Assembly (NCBI GenBank): GCA_036898135.1
Contig: CM072522.1
Coordinates: forward strand, 30,743,755-30,807,754
Origin: Oncomelania hupensis
Lineage: Eukaryota; Mollusca; Gastropoda; Littorinimorpha; Pomatiopsidae
DNA length: 64,000 bases
Direction: 5' to 3'
The stretch's first letter is position 1. Each line of letters begins with the position of its first letter. This document shows, piece by piece, positions 10,771 through 17,890 of the stretch. Made by a program: the position numbers and the translations under genes. The notes under the pieces are model-generated. The model had not been told where the DNA came from and searched no databases. It saw only the letters and a list, made by a program, of their open reading frames with translations.

Positions 10771-12541
10771 TTTTTCTTCTTCTTCTTTTTCTTCTTCTTC
10801 TTCTTCTTCTTCTTCTTCTTCTTCTTCTTCTTCTTCTTCATCATCCTTGTTGTAGTTGTATTCGCATCACACTCATCATAAACATTATTCCAACTCTCTC
10901 TCACTCTCTCCCTGCAACACACACATACAATGACGGCTGAGCAAGCCAAGCAGTTGCATGCCTTGTGATCACAGAGCATATGTGACGGGATTACCATACA
11001 TGATTTTATAAAAAGAAAACAAAATCCGCTATCACAGTCAAGCATCACAAATGCCATCACCAGCATCACACTGTGAAACACAATCAAATAGTGAAAGACC
11101 AACAAAGTAACAGTATTACATTGTGCTTTAGTGTTTAGCAAAGACAACCAGATAATATAGTTGAAATCAAAAGTGTTCAGCATTGACTGTGTTGGGTTTG
11201 TATTCTGGGTACTCTGGTTTCCTCCCCATCCTTTCAATAGTGGTATTGGATGCAGTCAATGTAAACTATTCAAAAATAAAATTTGATTGCTATTGTGTAA
11301 TACTTTTGAGTTTGATTGAAGGAAAAGTGCATGATAGCATCCGGTATTATCATAATAATTGGATGTTTTACAATTTGTATTATTTTTATTTGTGACACTT
11401 TATTGTCCATTGTTATGAGGAATTTTGGGCCGCCTCTCCTGGGGAAGGTTTAGTCGCAGCCTGTGGCACGCCCAAACCCAACTTACATAATATCAGTTGT
11501 TTTTGAAAATGTTGCTGGGGGAGAGTACCCTGAGAACCCCCCCCCCCCCCCCCCCCCCCCCGAGACTTGCCCAAGTTGAAAGTAAATAATATTGTGAGAA
11601 ACATAACGCCCAGAGGTGGGATCGATCCCCCACCTGGCAGGCGCCATTGGTTTTTAGCCTGTGGACAAGGCTCGCTATTATTATTATTATTGACTATTGT
11701 TATTACCGTTATTATTATTATTGTTATTATTATTTTTGTTATTGTTATTATTATTTTTATTGTGTGTTTTTCAGGCGTGAAGGCATTCCAGTGCAGCGTT
11801 TGCCAGAAAGCCTACTACAATGACGCAGCGCTGAAGCAGCACATGAACATCCACAAAGGCTACCGCAGCCACATCTGCCACATCTGTGGCAAGGCCTTCA
11901 ACCTCCCGCACACCTTGCGCGTCCACATGAACATCCACCTGGACCCCGAGAAGTACAAGTGCGAGACCTGCGGCAGGGGCTTCGCCCAGATGACCACGCT
12001 GGTCAAGCACCGCACCAAGCACACTGGGGAGCGCAAGTTCCCCTGCGAGGCCTGCCACAAGGCCTTCAAGGACAGCACGGCCCTGGCCAAGCACAAGTTC
12101 ACCCACACCGGCGAGCGGCCCTACAAGTGCGACAAGTGCCCACTGGCGTTCGCCAACCAGTCCAACCTCATCTCGCACAAGAAGCGCCATCTAGGGACCA
12201 AGCCCTACACCTGCGGCCAGTGTGACTTCGCCTCAGCTGTCAAAGGAGAGCTGACGCAGCACAAGAAGATCCACTCCAACGTGCGGCCTCATGCCTGCCA
12301 GCTGTGTGGCAAGAAGTTCGTGCGGGCCTACCACCTCAAGCAGCACCTGCTCACTCACGGGCACAAAGCCCAGGCTCCTGGCCCAGCCCCGGCCCCAGCC
12401 CTGACCCCGGAGGAAGCCCTCCCTGGAATAGTGACTCCCAAACAGGCCTTTGAGCTGTGTAACGAAACGTTTTCCACAGCTGACGAACTCAATGTGCATA
12501 AATTCTCACATTATTACGTCAACACACAAGCGCCGTTGTGA
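2..12541 (+). CDS. Gene 1: multi-exon C2H2 zinc-finger protein (5' part outside window)
   Basis: Spliced model with three exons in the window (2-121, 7739-7961, 11775-12541), 369 codons plus stop. The first junction is phase 0 and rebuilds one perfect finger across the intron (CKDCNQ then [15 protein letters not shown]); the second is phase 1 and restores a Gly codon. At least 11 intact CX2CX12HX3-5H fingers follow one another with TGEKP-like linkers, so the product is probably a nuclear, sequence-specific DNA-binding regulator. The last finger-like unit (ELCNETF...HKFSH) has Phe where the first Cys belongs and is probably not zinc-binding. A Pro/Ala-rich spacer precedes it. The [11 protein letters not shown] finger closely matches one in gene 2, so I infer paralogy. 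The N-terminus lies left of the window. No ortholog name can be given. Confidence 0.85.
122..2059. other. Gene 1 intron 1, left part: no gene seen
   Basis: GT-rich then AT-rich intronic DNA. I see only short LINE/SINE-like tails: copies of a motif like TTTAATTCTCCATCGTGGGT at about 629-660, 712-745 and 1757-1792, each followed by TAATATAAAG-type sequence. The same tail recurs near 2277 and 7650. No coding potential was recognised on either strand. Confidence 0.6.
2060..2222 (-). mobile_element. tRNA-derived SINE (family B)
   Basis: Read on the minus strand, it opens with a box A-like GGTAGGTCAGTTTGG and a box B GGTTCGATTCC at tRNA-like spacing, then a body with TCCGGGTGCTTCAGTTTCCTC. This is the usual layout of a tRNA-derived SINE. 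It differs from the commoner SINE family in this window. Confidence 0.6.
2225..2320 (+). repeat. Retroelement 3' tail copy with CTTGA repeats
   Basis: Contains GTTAATTCTCTTAAGGGTAA, then ATAAATATTTCTTGACTTGACTTC, matching the tails at 620-760 and 7650-7706. The short CTTGA tail repeats suggest a LINE-mobilised 3' end. The parent element is not identifiable here. Confidence 0.4.
2341..2577 (+). mobile_element. tRNA-derived SINE (family A), body, left part of split copy
   Basis: Aligns by eye, in inverted orientation, with the full copy at 17440-17885 (shared blocks: CCTTCGG..GAGTATAAAC, ACTTTAAAG..CCTGA, GCTCA.GTCCTAGAC, GTGCCGGCTAC, CCCAGCA). It runs to AACTTGAGTTAGAT, where the 23-bp minisatellite takes over. 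The missing 3' end reappears at 7385-7425 beyond the array. Confidence 0.65.
2578..3660 (+). repeat. 23-bp minisatellite, left half (derived from the SINE)
   Basis: Tandem units AGTTAGATAATGTATGGACC plus AGC (23 bp), with a 19-bp variant (AGTAGATAATGTATGGACC) and variants containing CGCCTTGA. Units are nearly identical, so the array is young or homogenised. The unit matches the 3' part of SINE family A (GAGTTAGATCCTGTATCGG then CCAGCGCCTTGA). No spacers, so it is not a CRISPR array. Confidence 0.92.
3660..6341 (+). CDS. LINE ORF2 fragment: AP endonuclease (partial) and reverse transcriptase
   Basis: The frame is open from the left junction at 3660, so the start codon is missing. Residues upstream of 3780 read [11 protein letters not shown], a conserved endonuclease block; next come GDINFHF and, near 4120, SDHF. 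The reverse transcriptase has [18 protein letters not shown] and the catalytic FADDTQLY (FADD at about 5484-5495), then the C-terminal [23 protein letters not shown] and WNSLP motifs usual in L2-like ORF2. The family copies itself by target-primed reverse transcription. Without the N-terminal endonuclease residues this copy cannot be autonomous. Confidence 0.88.
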   Translation, partial: SRSNRGGGLAIIYRNSLSRHLGFITDFAFTHSSFEAVHLSLSVPQQNIHFICIYRTFPSKKNKLTDAIFHQEFPVLLDYCNTLSGTYIVLGDINFHFDQPQQPSTAKMIELLDQFSLSQSVTEPTHSRGHIIDWVMHRPQDNVVRSTSVTQELTSDHFCVVCELNVAAPPPPPMFREARSLRTMDRDAFKQELTAKVTPELCPTVDQLNSTLHAVLDRHAPVAQKKVKATRSAPWYESIKDELSEAKKHRRKAEKKWLKSGLEVSKQIFIAAKKRVTKIVQTAKTRYFSDRISSSETCKQLFNICNQLRGKSNATSLPSTHPPCQLPDVFCNYFTQKVADIRDALDSHEIPLINPFSPSLTTAKMEVFQPVTEQEVKKVILSSKPTSCSLDPIPTPMLIENLDPLLPTITHIINESLSSGVVPSVLKTAVIKPLLKKPSLDKNNLKNYRPVSNLSFLSKVIEKIVLKQLFAYLYDNALLCPNQSAYRPFHSTETALLKVTNDLLLALDNGNVSVLTLLDLSAAFDTVDHHILFNTIQHYFGISGSVLAWFHSYLSDRSQAVTVDGCFSSTADLVCGVPQGSVLGPVLFTLYTKPLLLLLRKHAVESQSFADDTQLYKSTAPSLINSTVQTLENCITDIKSWMTRNKLKLNDDKTEALLIHKHNTSSSLPPLPTSLTVGTTNIQFSSSARNLGYILSDDLSLNYHISNICRSAYTAIRQISSFRHYLTLTATKTLVCALVLSRLDYCNSLLAGSPKHIIDKLQKVQNSAARLVFRAKKRDHITPLLHSLHWLPVQARIEYKLSVLCHNFFTDSCPSYLADLLSVYSPSRTLRSSADTRTLKVPVTRTKTYGQRAFAYSAPKQWNSLPSHIRNIQSTQAFKKALKTHLFKLHYSE
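3661..6709 (+). mobile_element. 5'-truncated L2/CR1-type LINE inserted in the minisatellite
   Basis: Insertion boundaries are given by a 5-bp duplication ATAAT (3656-3660 and 6710-6714) that restores an intact minisatellite unit. It holds one long open frame (endonuclease remnant plus reverse transcriptase), about 370 bp of 3' UTR, and a TTA-repeat tail typical of L2-like elements. The 5' end is lost within the endonuclease, so this is a dead-on-arrival copy, but the remaining frame is fully open, so it is recent. Confidence 0.9.
6710..7391 (+). repeat. 23-bp minisatellite, right half
   Basis: Continuation of the array interrupted by the LINE, with the same 23-bp and 19-bp units. It ends in CCAGCGCCTTGAGC, which is the SINE sequence itself. 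The two halves share unit variants, so they were one array before the insertion. Confidence 0.92.
7385..7425 (+). mobile_element. 3' end of the split SINE (family A)
   Basis: CGCCTTGAGCAGGACAATCG then CTGTATAAG matches the SINE 3' end (CGCCTTGAGC...GCTATATAAG as in the inverted copies at 30130 and 61305). It closes the SINE opened at 2341. Confidence 0.5.
7557..7648 (+). repeat. TTAA-family terminus relic in gene 1 intron 1
   Basis: Matches the inverted pair in the gene 2 intron (27360-27452 and 28439-28530): GGAAATAACC, ATCAGT, TGTGGTGACAGCC and a terminal TAAAGGG. It is a fragment of the same piggyBac-like non-autonomous family. No flanking TTAA survives here. Confidence 0.4.
7649..7710 (+). 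repeat. Retroelement 3' tail with (CTTGA)n
   Basis: TTTATTGTCCATTGTGGGTA then ATATAAAGG and four TGACT repeats. It ends about 30 bp before the acceptor of the gene 1 exon at 7739, so the branch-point region of this intron is partly retroelement-derived. Confidence 0.5.
7739..7961 (+). CDS. Gene 1 exon, completes split finger plus two fingers
   Basis: Acceptor tttgtcag and donor CAG|GTATTC. The exon starts in phase 0 with [11 protein letters not shown], which completes the finger opened at 121. Two further fingers follow (CQLCGKKF and CELCGKAY types). It ends in phase 1 after HSG. The frame is the only one open, and zinc-finger residues keep canonical spacing across both junctions. Confidence 0.88.
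7962..9186. other. Gene 1 intron 2, left part: AT-rich, no gene seen
   Basis: AT-rich DNA with a short run of TATTGTACTGTATGG-like repeats (8090-8155) that reappears at 10110-10490. A faint box B-like GATTCAAAATC lies near 8417. No coding exon recognised. Confidence 0.6.
9187..9258 (+). pseudogene. tRNA-like sequence (tRNA pseudogene or SINE head)
   Basis: TAGCTCAGTTGG is a perfect box A and AGTTCGAATCC a perfect box B at tRNA spacing, with a T-run downstream that could end RNA polymerase III transcription. However, the D-stem partner is missing, the T-stem does not pair and the acceptor stem pairs poorly (GCATAGA against GTGGGCT). A decayed tRNA or the head of a SINE is more likely than a working tRNA. 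Confidence 0.45.
9340..9500. repeat. (TTA)n microsatellite, interrupted
   Basis: Two long runs of TTA/ATT (about 9342-9385 and 9436-9484) ending in (TAC)n. The sequence is low complexity only. Confidence 0.9.
9750..9940 (+). repeat. G-rich imperfect minisatellite (GGTATCAAGGGGGTATGGGGA)
   Basis: About eight imperfect units of roughly 20-24 bp built on GAGGTATCAAGGGGGTATGG. Related looser units extend left to 9530. The G-runs could form quadruplexes on the plus strand; that is inference. Confidence 0.75.
10110..10490 (+). repeat. Imperfect TATTGTACTGTATGG repeat block
   Basis: Degenerate repeats of TGGTATTGTACTG and GTATAATATTG variants. Open frames on both strands here (Tyr/Ile/Asn-rich) are products of the repeat, not genes. 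Confidence 0.85.
10703..10840 (+). repeat. (ATC)n followed by (TTC)n microsatellites
   Basis: About 68 bp of ATC repeats abut about 68 bp of TTC repeats. Poly-Met/poly-Lys and poly-Ile/poly-Phe frames across it are artefacts. Confidence 0.95.
10860..11774. other. Gene 1 intron 2, right part: no gene seen
   Basis: AT-rich intron with a poly-C run at about 11540-11561 and ATT/GTT-rich sequence just before the acceptor at 11774. No exon or element recognised. Confidence 0.6.
11775..12541 (+). CDS. Gene 1 terminal exon, seven fingers and C-terminus
   Basis: Acceptor tgtgtttttcag; the first two bases complete a Gly codon. Seven intact fingers in a row, then a Pro/Ala-rich spacer and one degenerate finger lacking its first Cys. 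Stop TGA at 12539-12541. GC-rich coding sequence contrasts sharply with the AT-rich intron. The apparent ORF start at 11567 is intronic read-through, not a start. Confidence 0.9.
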
Positions 12542-13830
12542 AGTAGGACTTCAAAAGGAAGACACTCGACATGCAAGAACCAGTTGTAAACCAGTAGATC
12601 TTTAATTTATTTCTTTATTTTATTTAGTAAAACATTCTATCGTTCTCATATAGGACTTCTGCTGCTGGAGAGTTGCTCAAGGGTGTTGGCCGATACAGGA
12701 ACCATCTCCAGCTGCCCGAGACGCCCACTTGAAGCCTTAAGGCGCCATTAGTCTTGACGCCCAGACAACTGGGTGACCATGAAGGGGAGTAGGCACCTAG
12801 TGCTTGCTGGGTGTTGCTGTGGTAGCCGGCACTCGCCCCTCTAGGATACGAACCTAACCCTGTTGTTGCCACGGCGAAGTTTGTTGGTTTGCTGTAGTCG
12901 CTGCACATCGCCAGCGCTGGGTGCGGTTGTTTAGAGCCATAGTACGTAGGCACTGTTGCTATGTTATTGCCAGAAATTGTTTTAAATATGGGGAAAGAGG
13001 CAGCGTTACTTATGGAGCTATTTCTAGTGCTATACTTTATCACAAAAAGGGTGCTGTGATTTTTTGAAGTTTGAGCTTTTATTTTTAAGTCTTTGCTTAA
13101 AATGGTGGAGTTTGACGATGAAGCCCTCTATATTTAAATTTTCATGGATTCAGACTCTGAAGACAAGTCATTTTATGGCTTTGATTTGAATGGAATTGAA
13201 TTGAATTGATTTACGCAAAGTGACCGCTAGGATGGGTGTATCTTTTGGGGGAAAAACATGAGGTTGCTGAATTAGTGGTTTATCAAGTGTTTCAAGTGAT
13301 GAAAATATTGGGCAATTACTGGAAGGTTACAGTCAGCAGTGGCAGATTGATTTTGCAAATTTACCAAACCAAGTCATATTGATAACAATTCAGAGGCACA
13401 GTTGTTTCAGTTATTCATCCTTGATAGAATTGTTAAAGAGTTGTTTGTCACTGAAATAAAAGTAGACTTTACTCCAAGTGTAAGTAATTGAATTCAGTCA
13501 GTCTGTTATGTTGTGTCCATCATGTGTAATTTTTTATTTAGCTACAAAAACTTTTTTTTTGACAGCCTTATAACATGGTTTCATCACATTCTACATTCAT
13601 TTCTTTATTTCCATACCAAAAATGATGATAATACATCAACAAATAAAACACTTATAAGCTTTTTAAGTAGATAGGGTAATGTGTAGATTGACGCCCATAA
13701 AAAGAATGCAGGTTCAGGGGGGAAGAACTGTAGAAAAAAATGCTGAGTGCTAAAGGTTAACAACATTCATGGCGATGGAATGCCTGCGTGCACAGACTAG
13801 ATCTCCAAAGGAGTATCAATAAAGTTTCTT
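12542..13830 (+). other. Gene 1 3' UTR and downstream flank
   Basis: Follows the stop codon. AATAAA hexamers occur at 13455-13460 and 13818-13823, either of which could be the poly(A) signal. A SINE copy (12660-12855) sits in it. No other coding sequence is seen. Confidence 0.5.
12660..12855 (-). mobile_element. SINE family A, partial copy in gene 1 3' UTR region
   Basis: Shares GGCCGATACAGGA, CTGCCCGAGACGCCCAC, CAGACAACTG, TGCTGGGTGT and CCGGCACTCGCCC with the full copy at 17440-17885. The tRNA-related head is missing. Confidence 0.75.
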
Positions 13831-14995
13831 TGGACAAAAATGTTTTTTGTTAGTGGTCGTTTTAAAACTTAATTATTTTTTTTAATAATAATAAAAAAGA
13901 AATATGTATATCAGCCAAATGAATACTAATTTCGACACATTTCGACAGTTACAACATAAAACCACACAGTGCACATGCTGGAGCTAAGCCCTTCATCAGG
14001 CGGACAACAGACAACACAACAATACTTCCCAACACAAATCTTACAAAGAAAATAAACTTGGTGGGTTTTTTTTTCTGCAGTGTTTTTTTTTTTCTGTTGC
14101 TTTACTTGCCAGAGTGACAGATCTGTGGCATTATTAATATGTTGGGCACCCTACCCAACAAAGGGGTGCTGAAAAGCAGAAATCTCCATCGGGTCACTGG
14201 GCTACTGACGGGGGTGAAGTGACTCATTTGCTACAACTCTCACTGAACTTTGTCCATCAACAAAACGGAATGGGTGAGGTGAAAACAGAATGGTTGAAGC
14301 AGGGTTCCTACAAGCCATTGAAAGTCATGGAATTTCAGAAGGGCCTAGAAAGCCCTGGGAATTCCAATGAAGTCATGGACATTTTAATAAAGTGGGAATG
14401 AACACGTTTTTGTTTTGATAGCTTGTTTTCTGGACTTCCTGACCAAATCAAATGCGGGGAGAAAGTCCGCAAAGGAGAAGAAAGAAAAACCTCGAAATTC
14501 AAAGGAACATTGATGCCAAACTCAAAAAACATTAACAACATGTAAAACTAAAAGCTACAATAAATGTCGAGATATTTGTACAATGCTTTTTGTTTATGTG
14601 TGGGGGCGAGTGGAGCGGTCACCGGACCTGGAAAATATATCAGTTGGGACTGGAAAAGTCACAGAAATCTAGACTTGTACATCTCTATCAACCCTGTAAT
14701 CAGAGCCTGGGGGTTAAGGTATAAGACAGAACTAAGGATAGATTGGTGGTGAGTCCTATCCCTTTCCCCTTCATGCTGAAGGTGGTGCTGGCCTGTAGAT
14801 ATTGTGCTTTCCACAAAGAAAGCAACCTCAATCTCACCCCTTTGAAGTTTTGGGTGAACCCTGCATGACCAGGCTCAGACTACACATTTTCCCTTGAGCA
14901 AAGGAACAGCACTGGCAGTAGGCAGGCCGGGTGCAGAGGAAGGCAAGGAAAGAACTGGGACAGGTGATGGTGAAACAGTGGACGGCACTGGACAG
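13831..14995. other. Intergenic, no gene seen
   Basis: No zinc-finger exon or transposase was recognised. The stretch 14300-14420 (TACAAGCC.TTGAAAGTCATG) has the look of a widespread interspersed repeat but I cannot classify it. Confidence 0.5.
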
Positions 14996-15145
14996 GTCAT
15001 GCCTCCTGACAACAGCAACAGACAGGTTATGCCTCCTGACAACAGCAACAGACAGGTTATGCCTCCTGACAACAGCAACAGACAGGTCATGCCTCCTGAC
15101 AACAGCAACAGACAGGTTATGCCTCCTGACAACAGCAACAGACAG
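14996..15145 (+). repeat. 30-bp minisatellite, five units
   Basis: Five nearly identical 30-bp units (GTTATGCCTCCTGACAACAG then CAACAGACAG), varying only by C/T at one site. Because 30 is a multiple of three, every frame stays open and reads as a 10-residue repeat; I do not regard it as coding. Confidence 0.92.
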
Positions 15146-15985
15146 CGGCAAAAACTCTGCAACAGCATTGTACGGCCCGACAGGCTCAGTGATAGATAGA
15201 GATATGATACGATACGAATAAGATAGATTAGATATTGGTTTGGTTTATTGACTTTGTGTACTCAGGCCACAGGCCTCCATCCAACTACATTGGGGAAAAA
15301 ATTAAAAGGAAAATAAAATGAATTAAAAGAAGTCATATTTTTTGGATACAAAGTATGAGTCACAATGTTAATTAACAACAAAAAAAACTGAGCAGAATAG
15401 CAACTTCCACAGTAACAAAATGCAGAAGAATGAAAAGTTACTTTCTTTAGATGGATGGATGGATGGATAAAAAGAAATAAAGAAAAGAACGATCAGCCAA
15501 ATGACTGAGGTGACTGGTTGTGTACGCATGACCATGATCACTACATGTGCCGCCCATCAGGAAAGCAGACTGCCCAACAGCGAGTGGCTGCATCTGTCTC
15601 TGTTGCAATATATATATGTGTGTGTGTTTGACTGAATATTGTGTGCAGGGGTATGATGTGATAGTTGTTCAACGGTGACAAATTGTTGTTGTCATCAGTA
15701 CTTGACAAATAGCGCGTGGAATATTCTAGCCCATGTGTTTTTCAGTGTAACAGGAACAAACTTTAGTAAACAAAAATAACAAATAAAATAATTCAATAAA
15801 CAATTCAATAAATCAAATAATTAACCAAACTTTCTGGGATTTCGTTTTTGTAGGGATCTGGAAATACCCTGAAACAGTTGGGAATGAGAACAAGTCAAAT
15901 GTCCGTAGGTCCATCTGTCAACAACCTCTGAATGGATTTCAACCAAACCTTACTTAGGTTAGTGGCCTGCCTCCCGTGCCCTCAT
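15146..15985. other. Intergenic, no gene seen
   Basis: AT-rich sequence with small GATA, GGAT and TG microsatellites. Nothing coding seen. Confidence 0.55.
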
Positions 15986-15987
15986 AG

Positions 15988-16400
15988 GCGCTACCCCCGT
16001 TGGGGTGCCGGGGGTTTCAGAATAAATAGTATCCCCACTTTCTGGAAATTTAGTGCTTTAAATTCCCACTGTCGCTGTCTTTCTCATTTGCTCTTTCTCA
16101 TTCCTGCTCTGTTCTGTCAATCTGCTATACTATCGTCTTCTTCGCTAGACCAGTCTCCTACCTTTTTTCTTGAAAACTCTTCCGGGACAAGACTCCTTGT
16201 TTGTGTATGAGGTCTGTTGGATCAGCTTGGGAATATTGGACGCTTTCTGCCAGGTGGTCACTAGGGCTTCCTATGATGTTATTATTTAGCAGTGTAGGCA
16301 TTTTATATGTATGTGTTTTGTTGATAATTTATAATGATGTTTGTATTCTATTTTGTTTTTGTAAACGGGGGTTCGATAAGTTGGGGAACCCCTTGGGGTC
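15988..16400 (+). repeat. R1 interspersed repeat, truncated copy
   Basis: Begins with CTACCCCCGTTGGGGTGCCG then GGGGTTTCAG, followed by TAAATAGTATCCCCAC and a long shared body (TGAAAACTCTTCCGGGACAAG, TCAGCTTGGGAATATTGGA). It stops after GGGGTTCGATAAGTTGGGG. The family is unclassified. Confidence 0.75.
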
Positions 16401-16510
16401 ATGAGCAATCTTGCCACTGTAGATTGTACAAACCTATAAAGGGAAAAGTGAAAGCCACAGTTGAAAACCTGTCTTTCCTTTATAGGCAAGACAGATTCAC
16501 TGCGGCAACA

Positions 16511-17090
16511 GTACCCCCGTTGGAGTGCCGGGGGTTTTCAGTATAAATAGTATCCCCACTTTATGGAAATTTAGTGCTTTAAATTCCCACTGTCGCTGTC
16601 TTCCTCATTTACTCTTTCATATTCCTGCTCTGTCCTTCACTCTGCTATACTATCTTCTTCTTCGCTAGATCAATGACCTACCTTTTTTTTTGAAAACTCT
16701 TCCTGGACAAGACTCCTTGTTTGTGTATGAGGTCTGTTGGATCAGCTTGGGAGTGTTGGACGCTTTCTGCCGGGTGGTCACTAGGGCTTCCTATGATTGT
16801 ACTATTTAGCACTATAGGCATTTTATATGTATGCGTTTTGTTGATGATTTATAATGATGTTTGTATTCTATTTTGTTTTTGTAACCGGGGGTTCGCGTAG
16901 TTGAGGTCAACCCTCAGCCGTCCCTCGCGTGGGATGTCTTTATTGTAAAGTGACTGGCCGGTGCAGGGCATTCAATTTTCCCACAGGGGTTGTTTCAACA
17001 GATCTTTTATGCGGATCGGGGGTTGTCCGGTCCTGATTTGGCTCGGAAGAGTCCGCTGGACCTAAAGCAACAATAAATCAATCAATCAAT
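16511..17090 (+). repeat. R1 interspersed repeat, full-length copy
   Basis: Same head as the copy at 15988, the same body, and a 3' part GGTCCTGATTTGGCTCGGAA then GAGTCCGCTGGACC and a tail of AATC repeats. Changing short tail repeats between copies (AATC, AATGT, TATC) suggest LINE-driven retroposition. No tRNA promoter boxes were recognised, so I leave it unclassified. Confidence 0.8.
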
Positions 17091-17286
17091 CGATAAGTTG
17101 GGGTGAAGCCTCAGCCGTCCCCTGCGTGGGATGTCTTTATTGTAAAGTGACTGGCTGGTGGGGAGCTTTCGGTTTTACCACTAGGGTTGTTTCAGCAGAT
17201 CTTTTATGTGGATCAGGGGTTGTCCGGTCCTGATTTGTCTCGGAAGAGTCCGCTGGACCTAAAGCAATAATAATGTAATGTAATGT
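17091..17286 (+). repeat. R1 repeat, 3' half only
   Basis: Directly abuts the full copy and repeats its last ~190 bp (CGATAAGTTGGGGTGAAGCC to CCGCTGGACCTAAAGC) with an AATGT tail. It is either a tandem partial duplication or a nested insertion. Confidence 0.7.
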
Positions 17287-17299
17287 TTGTACTTTCTCA

Positions 17300-17455
17300 G
17301 TCATTGCACTTCACCATTTTCTACACGCGTTTTGCACAGTATCTAAAGAGTGGCTGCTCCAATTTTGATAATTTTTTGCTTTGAGCCTGATTCATTTGGG
17401 GAAAGGCGCGTATATAGCATCCTGTATTATTATTATTATTATTATTATTGAGGAT
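17300..17455 (+). mobile_element. LINE 3' end relic with ATT tail
   Basis: GGGGAAAGGCGCGTATATAG then CATCCTGTATTATTATT resembles the 3' end of L2/CR1-like elements. A sister copy lies at 53975-54045. Confidence 0.5.
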
Positions 17456-17890
17456 TTTTAAAGCGCACTTATCTCGCCGTACTTGACCAGACTCTAGGCG
17501 CTGGCCGATACAGGATCTAACTCAAACTGCCCGAGACGCCCACCCGCAGCCTTTGGGCGCATGGTCTGACGTTCAGACAACTGAGCACTATCCTGGCCAG
17601 CCAGGGATGGGGGAGAAGGATCAAGTGCATGCGGGGTGTGTTCTTGTTACCGGCACTCGCCCGTCTAGGACATGAGCGTCAGGATCTTTAAAGTCCATTA
17701 TGATGGAATGTATGCGACACACAGACTAGACCTTGGTATATACTCTCATCCGAAGGAGTAGGAAACGGGAGTAAAGTGTTTTTCCCTGGGACACAACACA
17801 ATGGCCCGAACAGGGCTGGAACCTGGGACCTTCAGATCCGCAAGCCAAAGCACTACCATTAGAGCACAGTGGAGGCACGGTGAGATTGTT
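17440..17890 (-). mobile_element. SINE family A, near full-length copy
   Basis: On the minus strand: tRNA-like head with box A region CTAATGGTAGTGCTTTGGC and box B region near GGTCCCAGGTTCCAGCCC, then GTGTTGTGTCCCAGGGAAAA, ACTCCTTCGGATGAGAG, GGACTTTAAAGATCCTGACG, GTGCCGGTAACAAGAACAC, and a 3' end reading CTGTATCGGCCAGCGCC. About 430 bp. It is the best reference copy in the window for the other family A fragments. Confidence 0.8.

Noticed and set aside
10193..11237. Long frames with poly-Met, poly-Lys, poly-Ile or Tyr/Asn repeats
   Set aside because: They are translations of ATC, TTC and TATTG repeats, open on both strands.
14834..15221. Frames with 10-residue repeats on both strands
   Set aside because: Produced by a 30-bp minisatellite whose length is a multiple of three; no start context, flanking domain or homology.
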